A program made the translations under genes and the position numbers. The notes below the pieces were generated by a model. The model had not been told where the DNA came from. It saw only the letters and a list, made by a program, of their open reading frames with translations, and ran no database searches. From NCBI GenBank assembly GCA_958452575.1, contig CAUDUM010000002.1, positions 372,001 through 436,000 of the forward strand: DNA of 64,000 bases. Reading direction: 5' to 3'. The first letter of the stretch is position 1; the number at the start of each line of letters is the position of its first letter. Shown here one piece after another: positions 44,308 to 51,913 of this stretch. The DNA is from an uncultured Eggerthellaceae bacterium. GTDB taxonomy: Bacteria > Actinomycetota > Coriobacteriia > Coriobacteriales > Eggerthellaceae.

Positions 44308-44921
44308 GCGCCCTCGCCTTCCCTCGCCTGGGCGATCGCCTGGTCGATGAGCAGGTCGGTGCGGCAGTCGCGCAGCGAGCAATGCTCGCACATCAGGCAA
44401 GCGGTCGAGTCCGGCTCGCAGGGGATGAGGCGGTCGAGATCCGCCAAGCTCGTCCCTTGGCGGACGAGCCAATCGCCCACCAGCGCGTGCACAGCCTCCA
44501 CTGCGAACACGGTCGTGTTGCCCTTGCCCGTCGGCACCCCGCCCAGAGCGTCCGCCAGCTGCGCCGGCGTGACGGCGAGCGCCTCCTCGAACGTCTTTCC
44601 CTCGATCATCTGGCAGATCATGCTGGCGCACCCGGTCATGGCAAGGCAGCCGCGTGCTTTGAACCCCACGCGCTCGATCACGTGGCGCTGTGGGTCGACG
44701 ACTGCGAACAAACGCACGGCGACCTCACCCTTCTTGGACTTGCCCGCCATGCTTTGCGCGTTGAACCCTTCGGGCGCGCCGCCGTTCCTGAAATTGGCGA
44801 CGACCGCCAGAAGCGTGTCGGAATAGCCCGCCACGCCGTCGTCAACGTTGGTCTGATAGACGTCCTTCGTTCGGATCAGCGGCCTCCGCCGCGCTTCGAG
44901 CAGAGTTTCCGAACCCTCCAT
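44304..44921 (-). CDS. NifU/IscU-like scaffold with a variant cysteine pattern
   Basis: A 205-aa protein. YSDTLLAVVANFRNGGAPEGFNAQSMAGKSKKGEVAVRLFAVVD and ERVGFKARGCLAMTGCASMICQMIEGKTFEEALAVTPAQLADALGGVP follow the IscU/NifU N-domain. The usual first ligand (NPxCGD) is replaced by AGKSKKGE, whereas the C-terminus adds CEPDSTACLMCEHCSLRDC, with five cysteines. It may hold a cluster in a different way or act as a carrier. ATG 44919-44921 follows GGGAGATGCT. It is divergent from a membrane LuxR regulator. Confidence 0.8.
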   Translation of the reverse strand: MEGSETLLEARRRPLIRTKDVYQTNVDDGVAGYSDTLLAVVANFRNGGAPEGFNAQSMAGKSKKGEVAVRLFAVVDPQRHVIERVGFKARGCLAMTGCASMICQMIEGKTFEEALAVTPAQLADALGGVPTGKGNTTVFAVEAVHALVGDWLVRQGTSLADLDRLIPCEPDSTACLMCEHCSLRDCRTDLLIDQAIAQAREGEGA

Positions 44922-44992
44922 AGCATCTCCCTTTTCCCGAGGCAGGCGCCCGCGCCCGTCCGCTGCGGCTTCGAGCGGACGGGGATTCGCAT

Positions 44993-45020
44993 TGACGCTC
45001 CAAAGGCGTTTGTTACAGTT
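44993..45020 (+). promoter_or_regulatory. Possible sigma-70 promoter for the LuxR gene at 45120
   Basis: TTGACG (44993-44998) and TACAGT (45015-45020) are separated by 16 nt. It is about 100 bp upstream of the coding frame. A second TATACT at 45046 lacks a good -35. Confidence 0.45.
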
Positions 45021-45119
45021 TCCCTTGTCTTCCAGCATCTCGCTTATACTTTCCCCGGTGTAACCTCTTTAAGGGTAAAGAGAGGTTTTTCGATACAGGG
45101 GACTCGCGAAGGGCAGGTC

Positions 45120-46694
45120 ATCATCGCAACGACGGACAAACAGCGAACGCACGGATCGGAATCCGCCTCGCAGGCGCTTGGCGGGAAGGCGGGATCCCCG
45201 CTCGACGTTGGCAAGGCCCTCGTCGAGCTGCTTCCGCTCCTCGTTGGGCTCGCGTTCGCGCGCGCGGGGCTCATCGTCGCAAGCTACGGCAGCTACCGCC
45301 AAAGCGACGAGGGCATCTTCACCGACGGCGCGATGATCGTCACCCTGCTGATCTTCCTGATCCCCTTTACCGTCATCACCGTCAAGAAGAAGACCGTCCC
45401 CGGCAAATGGATCGATCGCATTGCGCGCGCCTGCATCGCCGCCGAGGTGCTTGCGATGCTGGGACTGGGCGTGCTGAACGCAACGGAAACGGCAAGCTTT
45501 CCTCTACGGTTCGGATTGAGCGTCGTCTGCACGGTAACGGCATCGGGTGCTATGTTCTACTGGCTGCGCTGCATGAAGGGCACCGGGACCGTCGTTTCGG
45601 TCCTGTTCGTGTTCTCGGCGCTCGTCCTCAGTGAAATCGAGCTGCTGATCTGCGCCGCCGTCCCCTCCGTCATCGGCATCTTCCTGGCAGGCGTCCTTGC
45701 GGCGCTGCAGTTCCCCTGCATGCGCTGGGCGCGGGGACGGACGGTCGCCTACAGCCGCGAGAGGCTCGCCGCGGAGAACGCGTTTCCCGGATTCGACGGG
45801 CTCACGCTCAAGAACCGTCAACTGCTCATCGTCATGGCGGTGAGCATCGGTTTGCTGGGCATCGTCGCGGGATTCCTGCGCGGCTACCCCGACGGGGAGG
45901 CGATCCCGTTCCATGTCGGCACGCGTTTCGCGTACTTTGCGCTGACCGTCGCGCTGGCGATCATCGCCATCGCCTTGACCGTCGGCAAGCGCAGGCACCT
46001 GATGCCGGTGGGTCTGTTCCTCATCCTGGAGCTGCTCAGCTGCTTCGCGCTCATCTGCTATGCGGCGCTGCCCGGCATGCTCGACGTCGGCGCGGTGTTC
46101 ACCACGACGCTTAACGCCTTGATGGTGGGGCTTGCCTGGTACATCATCATCGCATTCATGAGCTTCGGATGGCGCGAGCCGTACTACTACGCTTTTGCCG
46201 GTTGGTTCGTGTGGCTGGGCGCTCGCTCCGTCGTGCGCACCGCCTTCGTCCTCACCCCCGGCATCATCGACAACCCGGCGCTTGCCATCGCGCTAACGGC
46301 GACGCTTGTGGTGGTCTCCGCGCAAGCCACCCTCAGCATGTTCCTCTCCATCGAACGGAGGCACGCCGACGAGGCGGAGGAGGCGGCGAGAGTCGCCGAG
46401 AACCCCAGCACGCTGGTGCGCATCATGGGTTTGGACAAAAGCCGGACGCTCACCGATCTGCGGCAGGAGAGCATGCGGCACTCCGCCGAGATCATGGGGA
46501 AGCAGTTCCTGCTGTCAGACCGCGAAGTGGACGTGCTGGCGCTCTACGCCCTCGGATATACGCAGAAGAAGGTCGCTGAGAAGCTGGTGATCTCGCAAAG
46601 CACCGCCCATGAGCACGTCAAGCGCATCTACGCCAAGACCGGTTTGCATTCGCGCCAGGAGATCCTCGATTACATCGCCCAGTACGCTTCATAG
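45120..46694 (+). CDS. Membrane-anchored LuxR-family regulator without a standard start codon
   Basis: About 524 aa. A multi-helix membrane domain (roughly residues 35-420) with GFLRGYPDGEAIPFHVGTR in the middle is followed by a linker and a LuxR HTH: LLSDREVDVLALYALGYTQKKVAEKLVISQSTAHEHVKRIYAKTGLHSRQEIL. It aligns with its neighbour at 46845 along its whole length. The frame has no ATG, GTG or TTG between the preceding gene and 45333 (already inside the membrane domain). A purine-rich GAAGGGCAGG sits just before ATCATC at 45120, so initiation at ATC is proposed; a lost start codon is the alternative. It is divergent from the NifU-like operon. Confidence 0.8.
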   Translation: MIATTDKQRTHGSESASQALGGKAGSPLDVGKALVELLPLLVGLAFARAGLIVASYGSYRQSDEGIFTDGAMIVTLLIFLIPFTVITVKKKTVPGKWIDRIARACIAAEVLAMLGLGVLNATETASFPLRFGLSVVCTVTASGAMFYWLRCMKGTGTVVSVLFVFSALVLSEIELLICAAVPSVIGIFLAGVLAALQFPCMRWARGRTVAYSRERLAAENAFPGFDGLTLKNRQLLIVMAVSIGLLGIVAGFLRGYPDGEAIPFHVGTRFAYFALTVALAIIAIALTVGKRRHLMPVGLFLILELLSCFALICYAALPGMLDVGAVFTTTLNALMVGLAWYIIIAFMSFGWREPYYYAFAGWFVWLGARSVVRTAFVLTPGIIDNPALAIALTATLVVVSAQATLSMFLSIERRHADEAEEAARVAENPSTLVRIMGLDKSRTLTDLRQESMRHSAEIMGKQFLLSDREVDVLALYALGYTQKKVAEKLVISQSTAHEHVKRIYAKTGLHSRQEILDYIAQYAS

Positions 46695-46844
46695 CTGATT
46701 CGTCCGTCGAAACGAAACGGCGCACGGGAAACGCCGGGCAACCCCCTGCATCATCTGAAAGAGACGACACACCTTCCCTTGTTTGCGCTACACTTTTCTC
46801 ACCTGCGGTTTTGCCTACAAGATGTATGAGGGGGTGCATGCGGC

Positions 46845-48452
46845 ATGACCGATTCGTTCGTGGCGTCGCCATCGAAGGAAGGGTTTTTCAATCGCTACGC
46901 ACCGCTGTGGCCGTCGCTGTTCGGCCTCGCCTGCGCCTACATGGGACTGCTCGTCGCCACACAGGGAAGCCTGCGCCTCACCGACCAAGGCGTGTTCACC
47001 GACGGCGCCGCGACCGTCGCGGTCATCCCCTGCCTCATCGCCGCTGCCGTCCTCTACAAGACCCGTTTCATCTGCACGCGCCGCCTGATGGCGGTTCTCG
47101 TACGGGTCGCAATCAGCCTGGAGTGCGTCATCTTGCTGGTGATGGGCATCCTGCGCTTCACGGGGCTGTGCACCTTTCCGGTGCGGTTCGCGCTGAGCGT
47201 GCTGGTCACCATCGCGGCGGCGCTGTGCATCGCCTGCTGGCTGCGGCGCGCGCACGACGACGAGGTGCCGCTGGGGATGGAACGCGGCGTGGTTTTGGTG
47301 TTCGGCGCGATGTTCGTGAGTCAGATCCCCGTGTTCGCCACCGTTCTTTTGCCCGACGGGCTGCGCTGCCTGGCGATCCTGCCGTTCGCCGCAGCTCAGT
47401 TCGCCTGCCTCGCGTGGGCGAACCGCAGCAGCTGCAAGGAGGGCGAAGCCGAAGGACGCGCCGACGACTACTTCAGCTTCGTCCGCTCGGGCGCGGCGAG
47501 CCGACGTTTCCTGGTAGCCTGCTCCATCGGGCTGGCAGCGCTATCGCTGGTCGCGGGCTTTCTGGCGGGATTCCCCCATGGCGAGCCCATCCCGTTCACG
47601 CTGGAAGCGCGCGCGGCATGCCTGGTGCTGACCGAGCTGATGTGCGTGCTGTTCATCGCATCGACGGTGCGGCGCCACGCGCGCACGATGACGGTGCGCG
47701 TGTGGATCGTGATGGAGCTGCTCGCCGCCGGAGCGCTCGTGCTGTACTGCGCGTTCCCGGCCCATCTCGAGATCGGCGCGATCGCCACCACCATGCTGGG
47801 CACGCTGATGACGGCGTTCGTCTGGCACCTCATCATCGCGTATCTGGCCTCGGGCTGGCGCGATCCGTTCTATTACGCCGCCGTCGTATGGGCGATCTGG
47901 ACCGTCTCCCGCGCGTTCGGCCGCTTCGTGGTGCTGGGCGTGATGCCCACCGGCGGGGACAGCCATTTCACCGGCACGGTCATCAGCCTGCTGCTCCTGG
48001 TGTCGACGCAGCTCATCTTCGTGGGGCTCATCGACGTGTCGCAGTTCGCCGCGAAGCTGGCGCGCAAGGAGGCGCAGGGGGCGGATGGAGCCGACGAGGC
48101 CGAGACGGAGGGCGAGCCGCTCGACGTGCTCGGCGCCCCCGCGAAGGGCTCCAGCGGCACGGCGCGCCTGGAGCGCATCCTGGGCCTGGACGAGGACTCG
48201 ACCCTGGCGGATGCGCGCCACGCGGTCGTGCGCCACAACGCCGAGCTGATGGGCGCGCAGTTCCTGCTGTCCGAGCGCGAGGTGGAGGTGCTTGCCCTGT
48301 ACGCATCGGGCTTCACCCAGAAGCGCGTGGCCGAGCAGCTGCACATCTCGCAGACGACCGCGCACACCCACATCGGGCGCATCTACGGCAAGACGGGCCT
48401 GCACTCAAGGCAGGAGCTCATGGACTACATGCGCCAATACGGCGACATGTAG
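46845..48452 (+). CDS. Membrane-anchored LuxR-family transcriptional regulator
   Basis: A 535-aa protein. A membrane domain of about 12 helices (residues 15-400; GFLAGFPHGEPIPFTLEAR near 240) is followed by an acidic linker and a LuxR HTH: LLSEREVEVLALYASGFTQKRVAEQLHISQTTAHTHIGRIYGKTGLHSRQELM (about 475-528). It is a tandem paralogue of the gene at 45120. ATG 46845 is preceded by GAGGGGG. It ends 4 nt before a REP-like hairpin that separates it from convergent asnB. The target is unknown; the nearest modules are the NifU-like pair and the AOR gene. Confidence 0.88.
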   Translation: MTDSFVASPSKEGFFNRYAPLWPSLFGLACAYMGLLVATQGSLRLTDQGVFTDGAATVAVIPCLIAAAVLYKTRFICTRRLMAVLVRVAISLECVILLVMGILRFTGLCTFPVRFALSVLVTIAAALCIACWLRRAHDDEVPLGMERGVVLVFGAMFVSQIPVFATVLLPDGLRCLAILPFAAAQFACLAWANRSSCKEGEAEGRADDYFSFVRSGAASRRFLVACSIGLAALSLVAGFLAGFPHGEPIPFTLEARAACLVLTELMCVLFIASTVRRHARTMTVRVWIVMELLAAGALVLYCAFPAHLEIGAIATTMLGTLMTAFVWHLIIAYLASGWRDPFYYAAVVWAIWTVSRAFGRFVVLGVMPTGGDSHFTGTVISLLLLVSTQLIFVGLIDVSQFAAKLARKEAQGADGADEAETEGEPLDVLGAPAKGSSGTARLERILGLDEDSTLADARHAVVRHNAELMGAQFLLSEREVEVLALYASGFTQKRVAEQLHISQTTAHTHIGRIYGKTGLHSRQELMDYMRQYGDM

Positions 48453-48455
48453 GAT

Positions 48456-48481
48456 GAGAAAAATCCTCCGCCCCTTTTCTC
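48456..48481. terminator. REP-like hairpin between luxR and asnB
   Basis: GAGAAAA...TTTTCTC (7-bp stem, 12-nt loop CCTCCGCC type) lies between the convergent luxR and asnB stops. T-runs on both strands fit a bidirectional terminator. It shares its stem with the other REP-like hairpins of the window. Confidence 0.65.
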
Positions 48482-50483
48482 AACGATGCTCGCCGGAAGG
48501 ACGCTCCGGCTTTGCCTGATCGACGAAGTAGATCTTGTACCACAGCAAGAACATGAGCACGATCCAGATCTTGCGCGAGCGATCCGCGCCGGCGACATGC
48601 TCGTCGATCAGGCGTTTCAGCTCGTCGACGTCGAAGAATTTGCACGCGATGTCGCCGGAGAAACACTCCTCGACGCGGCGGCGATAGCGTTCCTCGCGCA
48701 GCCAGTCGACCACCGGCACGGGAAACCCCAGCTTCTCCTTTTGCGCCCAGTCGCGCGGGATGGCGCGCTCCGCCGCCTGACGCAGCGCGATCTTGGTCTG
48801 ATGCGCGTCGACCTTGAACGAGAGCGGCACCGTCGCCGCCACGTCGAACACGCTCCGATCGAGGAACGGCACACGGCTTTCGAGCGAATGGGCCATCGAC
48901 ATCTTGTCGGTCTTGAGCAGGATATCGCCCACCAGCCAGAACCGCAGATCGACGTACTGCATCCGCGCCGTCTCGTCCGCATCCGCAACCTCGGCGTACA
49001 CCGGAGCGGTAAGCGCCTGCGGCGCCGGGGGCCGCACGACACCCTCTCCGCGTCGGCCGCGACGCAGCCGCTCGCGCTCTTCGGGGCTGAAGGCGACGCC
49101 GTTGGCGTTGGTGTAGTACCAGTCCACAACGGTCTCGCTGGCCCGCTCCAGGTAGTTGGCACCGCGCACGTGCAGTGCGCGCGCCGCAGCCGACGCCCCG
49201 CGCAACAGGCCCGACGGCAGCCAGCCCAGCTTCTCGTTGGAGAACGGCGTTTGGTAGATGCGATACCCGCCGAACAGCTCGTCGGCGCCCTCGCCCGACA
49301 GCACCGCCTTCACCTTGCGCGCGGCAAGCTGATCGACGAAATAGAGCGCCACGGCGCTGGGATCGGCGCACGGCTCGTCCATATGCCATTGCACCAAGGG
49401 AAGGCTCGCCCAGTACTCCTCCTCCGAGATATGGTGGGAATCGTGGGACACGCCCAGGCGCTGGGCAAGCTCGCTTGCCCAGCTGATCTCGTCGCGCTCG
49501 CCCTCGTAGACCGAGAAGCCCACCGTGAACGTGTCGATGGCGGGGTTCTCCTTGGCAAGGCACGCCGCCAGATAGCTGGAGTCGATGCCGCTTGACAGGA
49601 ACGATCCCACCTCGACGTCGGCGACGTTGTGGTAGCGCACGCTCTCGCGCATGGCGGCGTCTATGGCGTCCACCGTGCCCTCAAGTCCGCGCTGCTCGTC
49701 GTAGCGGAAGGCGGGGCGCCAATATCTCCGCATTTCGATCGAGCCGTCGGCGCGCACCCGCAGCCAATGGGCGGCAGGCAGCTTGAAGATCCCCTTGAAG
49801 AACGTCTCGTCCAACGGGTTGAACTGGAAGCACAGGTACTGCTCGAGCGCGTCCTCGTTGAGCTCGCGTCGATAGGCGGGGTGCTCCAGAATGCTTTTGA
49901 TCTCGGAAGCGAAGACGAAGCGGGGCGCAGCGCCGTCGATCGCCGGAAGCACGGCATAGTAGAACGGCTTGATGCCGAAGAAGTCGCGCGCGCAGAACAG
50001 CTCGCGCTCCCGCGCATCCCAGATGGCGAACGCGAACATGCCGCGCAGGCGGTCGAGCACGCCCTCGCCCCAGGCAAGGTAGCCCACGAGCAGCACCTCG
50101 GTGTCGGAGTCGGTCGAGAACGTCCAGCCGTCCGCCTCCAATAGAGCTCGCAGATCGCGGTAGTTGTAGATCTCGCCGTTGAACACGATGGCGAAGCGTC
50201 CCGTGGCGGCTGCAGCCTGCGCGCTCTCGCGCAGCGAGCCGCCGGGATTGCGGGCGGGCGAGGTCACGCGCGTGCCGAGCCCATCGTCGGCGCGCACCAT
50301 CGGCTGGTTGCCGCCTTCGAGGTCGATCAGCGACAGGCGGCGGTGCCCCAACGCCACGCCGCTTTCCGCATCGAGGTACTGCCCCTCGCCATCGGGGCCG
50401 CGATGCGCCATCACGTCGCACATCGCCTTGAGCGTAGGCAGGTCGCCGGGCCGAGCTCCCGTGAATCCGCAGATGCCGCACAT
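48480..50483 (-). CDS. asnB: Glutamine-hydrolysing asparagine synthetase
   Basis: A 667-aa protein. Residue 2 is the class II amidotransferase nucleophile (MCGICGFTG). HRGPDGEG, GHRRLSLIDLEGGNQPM and FNGEIYNYRDLR complete the glutaminase domain. The synthetase half has VEVGSFLSSGIDSSYLAACLA (PP-loop) and AVLSGEGADELFGGY. It makes asparagine from aspartate, glutamine and ATP. It is about 40-110 residues longer than E. coli AsnB, as is common in Gram-positives. It is divergent from gltB1 across a 225-bp region that holds the GAAAC operator (50602-50650). Confidence 0.95.
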   Translation of the reverse strand: MCGICGFTGARPGDLPTLKAMCDVMAHRGPDGEGQYLDAESGVALGHRRLSLIDLEGGNQPMVRADDGLGTRVTSPARNPGGSLRESAQAAAATGRFAIVFNGEIYNYRDLRALLEADGWTFSTDSDTEVLLVGYLAWGEGVLDRLRGMFAFAIWDARERELFCARDFFGIKPFYYAVLPAIDGAAPRFVFASEIKSILEHPAYRRELNEDALEQYLCFQFNPLDETFFKGIFKLPAAHWLRVRADGSIEMRRYWRPAFRYDEQRGLEGTVDAIDAAMRESVRYHNVADVEVGSFLSSGIDSSYLAACLAKENPAIDTFTVGFSVYEGERDEISWASELAQRLGVSHDSHHISEEEYWASLPLVQWHMDEPCADPSAVALYFVDQLAARKVKAVLSGEGADELFGGYRIYQTPFSNEKLGWLPSGLLRGASAAARALHVRGANYLERASETVVDWYYTNANGVAFSPEERERLRRGRRGEGVVRPPAPQALTAPVYAEVADADETARMQYVDLRFWLVGDILLKTDKMSMAHSLESRVPFLDRSVFDVAATVPLSFKVDAHQTKIALRQAAERAIPRDWAQKEKLGFPVPVVDWLREERYRRRVEECFSGDIACKFFDVDELKRLIDEHVAGADRSRKIWIVLMFLLWYKIYFVDQAKPERPSGEHR

Positions 50484-50601
50484 CGTGTCATCGCCCCCAT
50501 GTCCGCAGCCGAATGATTAGCGCCGCGATGGCGCCTTCCGTTGCGCATGTTCCCGCGAAACCCCTCCGCATCGACTTCCGGAGCACGTTGTTTTCCCTTT
50601 C

Positions 50602-50650
50602 GAAACGAAACCGACCCACAGCCGAAACAAAGGGGAAGCGAAAGCGAAAC
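50602..50650 (+). promoter_or_regulatory. Three GAAAC half-sites at 22-bp period upstream of gltB1
   Basis: GAAAC occurs at 50602, 50624 and 50646. Exactly midway, 6 nt after each, lie GACCC (50613) and GAAGC (50635), so half-sites are spaced every 11 bp on one face of the helix. The last GAAAC ends 10 nt before TATGCT (50661-50666), a good -10 box with no -35. This is the layout of an activator-dependent promoter for an OmpR-type regulator such as actinobacterial GlnR. The glnN promoter carries the same arrangement. Confidence 0.75.
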
Positions 50651-50660
50651 ACGCGCTGCC

Positions 50661-50666
50661 TATGCT
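50661..50666 (+). promoter_or_regulatory. Predicted -10 element of the gltB1 promoter
   Basis: TATGCT, 42 nt before the gltB1 ATG and 10 nt after the last GAAAC. The predicted 5' UTR is about 35 nt and contains GGAGGCGAACC before the start. Confidence 0.6.
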
Positions 50667-50708
50667 CGTAGGACCAAAACGCATTGCACGAGGCGATGGA
50701 GGCGAACC

Positions 50709-51908
50709 ATGGCACATTTCCACACACCGCGCGAAGGCGACGTGCGCATCCCATCGGGGTGCGCCATCGCGGGCATCATGGACCGCAGCGGAGGGCTTCA
50801 CGACGGCAGCGACATCCTGGCATCCATCGCGCTGATGCACGACCGATCCAACGGGCTGGGCGGCGGGTTCGCCGCATACGGCATCTATCCCGACTACGCC
50901 GACCTGAACGCCTTCCACATCATGTACGAGAGCACAGAGGCGCGTCACGAGACCGAAGCCTATCTGGATCAGCATTTCATCTGCGAAAAGCAGGAGCGCA
51001 TCCCCACCGACCCCTCGGCCAACATCAAGGACGCGCCCGACATCTGGCGCTACTTCCTGGCGCCGAAGCCCCAGCACCCTCCGCTGAGCAGCATGGACGA
51101 GGACGAGTACACGATGCAGCGCGTGTTCCACATCAACGGGCGCATCAAAGGCGCGTTCGTGGCCTCGTCGGGCAAGAACATGGGCGCGTTCAAGGGCGTG
51201 GGCTATCCGGAGGACATCGGCGCGTTCTACCGCATCACCGATTACAAGGCGTGGCTTTGGACGGCGCATGGGCGCTTCCCCACCAACACGCCGGGCTGGT
51301 GGGGCGGAGCCCATCCGTTCACGCTGCTCAACTGGTCGGTGGTCCACAACGGCGAGATCTCCAGCTACGACGCCAACCGCCGCTACGTGGAGCAGTTCGG
51401 CTACGACTGCGAGCTGCAGACCGACACCGAGGTGATCGCCTACTTGTTCGACCTGCTGGCGCGCCGTCACGGGTTCTCTCAGCAGATGGCCGCCCACATC
51501 ATGACCGCGCCCTCGTGGGACGAGATCGACCGCATGGATCCCGCTCGCCGCGCCTTTGAGACGGCGCTGCGTATCACCTACCCGAGCGCGCTGGTGAACG
51601 GACCGTTCTCGGTGCTCATCGGGTCGAACGAAGGGCTGCTGGCGCTCAACGACCGTCTGAAGCTGCGCGCGCTCATGACCGCCGAGAAGGGCAGCATGGT
51701 GTATCTGGCCAGCGAGCAGGCAGCCATCGAAGTGGTCTGCCCCGACGCGGAGAACGTGCGCTCGCTCGACGGCGGCGAGCCCTTCTTGGTGCTGCGCGAC
51801 GATGTGGCGCGGCGCAAGCGGGCCGAGGCGCCCGAGAACCAGCCCGAACCGCCCCGCCCCCGGGCGTTGGAAGTGGGGCTGCAACCGTCCACGCGAAAGG
51901 GGGCCTAG
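50709..51908 (+). CDS. Glutamate synthase amidotransferase subunit, archaeal split type
   Basis: A 399-aa class II glutamine amidotransferase (Ntn) subunit. The opening MAHFHTPREGDVRIPSG precedes CAIAGIMDRSG; the cysteine at residue 18 would become the N-terminal nucleophile after removal of a 17-residue propeptide. WLWTAHGRFPTNTPGWWGGAHPFTLLNWSVVHNGEISSYDANRRYVE is the conserved glutaminase core. It releases ammonia from glutamine for the GltB2 subunit. ATG 50709 follows GGAGGCG. It ends 5 nt before gltB2 and is the first gene of the GOGAT operon. Confidence 0.92.
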   Translation: MAHFHTPREGDVRIPSGCAIAGIMDRSGGLHDGSDILASIALMHDRSNGLGGGFAAYGIYPDYADLNAFHIMYESTEARHETEAYLDQHFICEKQERIPTDPSANIKDAPDIWRYFLAPKPQHPPLSSMDEDEYTMQRVFHINGRIKGAFVASSGKNMGAFKGVGYPEDIGAFYRITDYKAWLWTAHGRFPTNTPGWWGGAHPFTLLNWSVVHNGEISSYDANRRYVEQFGYDCELQTDTEVIAYLFDLLARRHGFSQQMAAHIMTAPSWDEIDRMDPARRAFETALRITYPSALVNGPFSVLIGSNEGLLALNDRLKLRALMTAEKGSMVYLASEQAAIEVVCPDAENVRSLDGGEPFLVLRDDVARRKRAEAPENQPEPPRPRALEVGLQPSTRKGA

Positions 51909-51913
51909 CCGCC

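Noticed and set aside
46715..46760. GAAAC copies before the LuxR gene at 46845 as a third nitrogen operator
   Set aside because: Spacing between the GAAAC copies is not 22 bp and no -10 lies 10 nt downstream.
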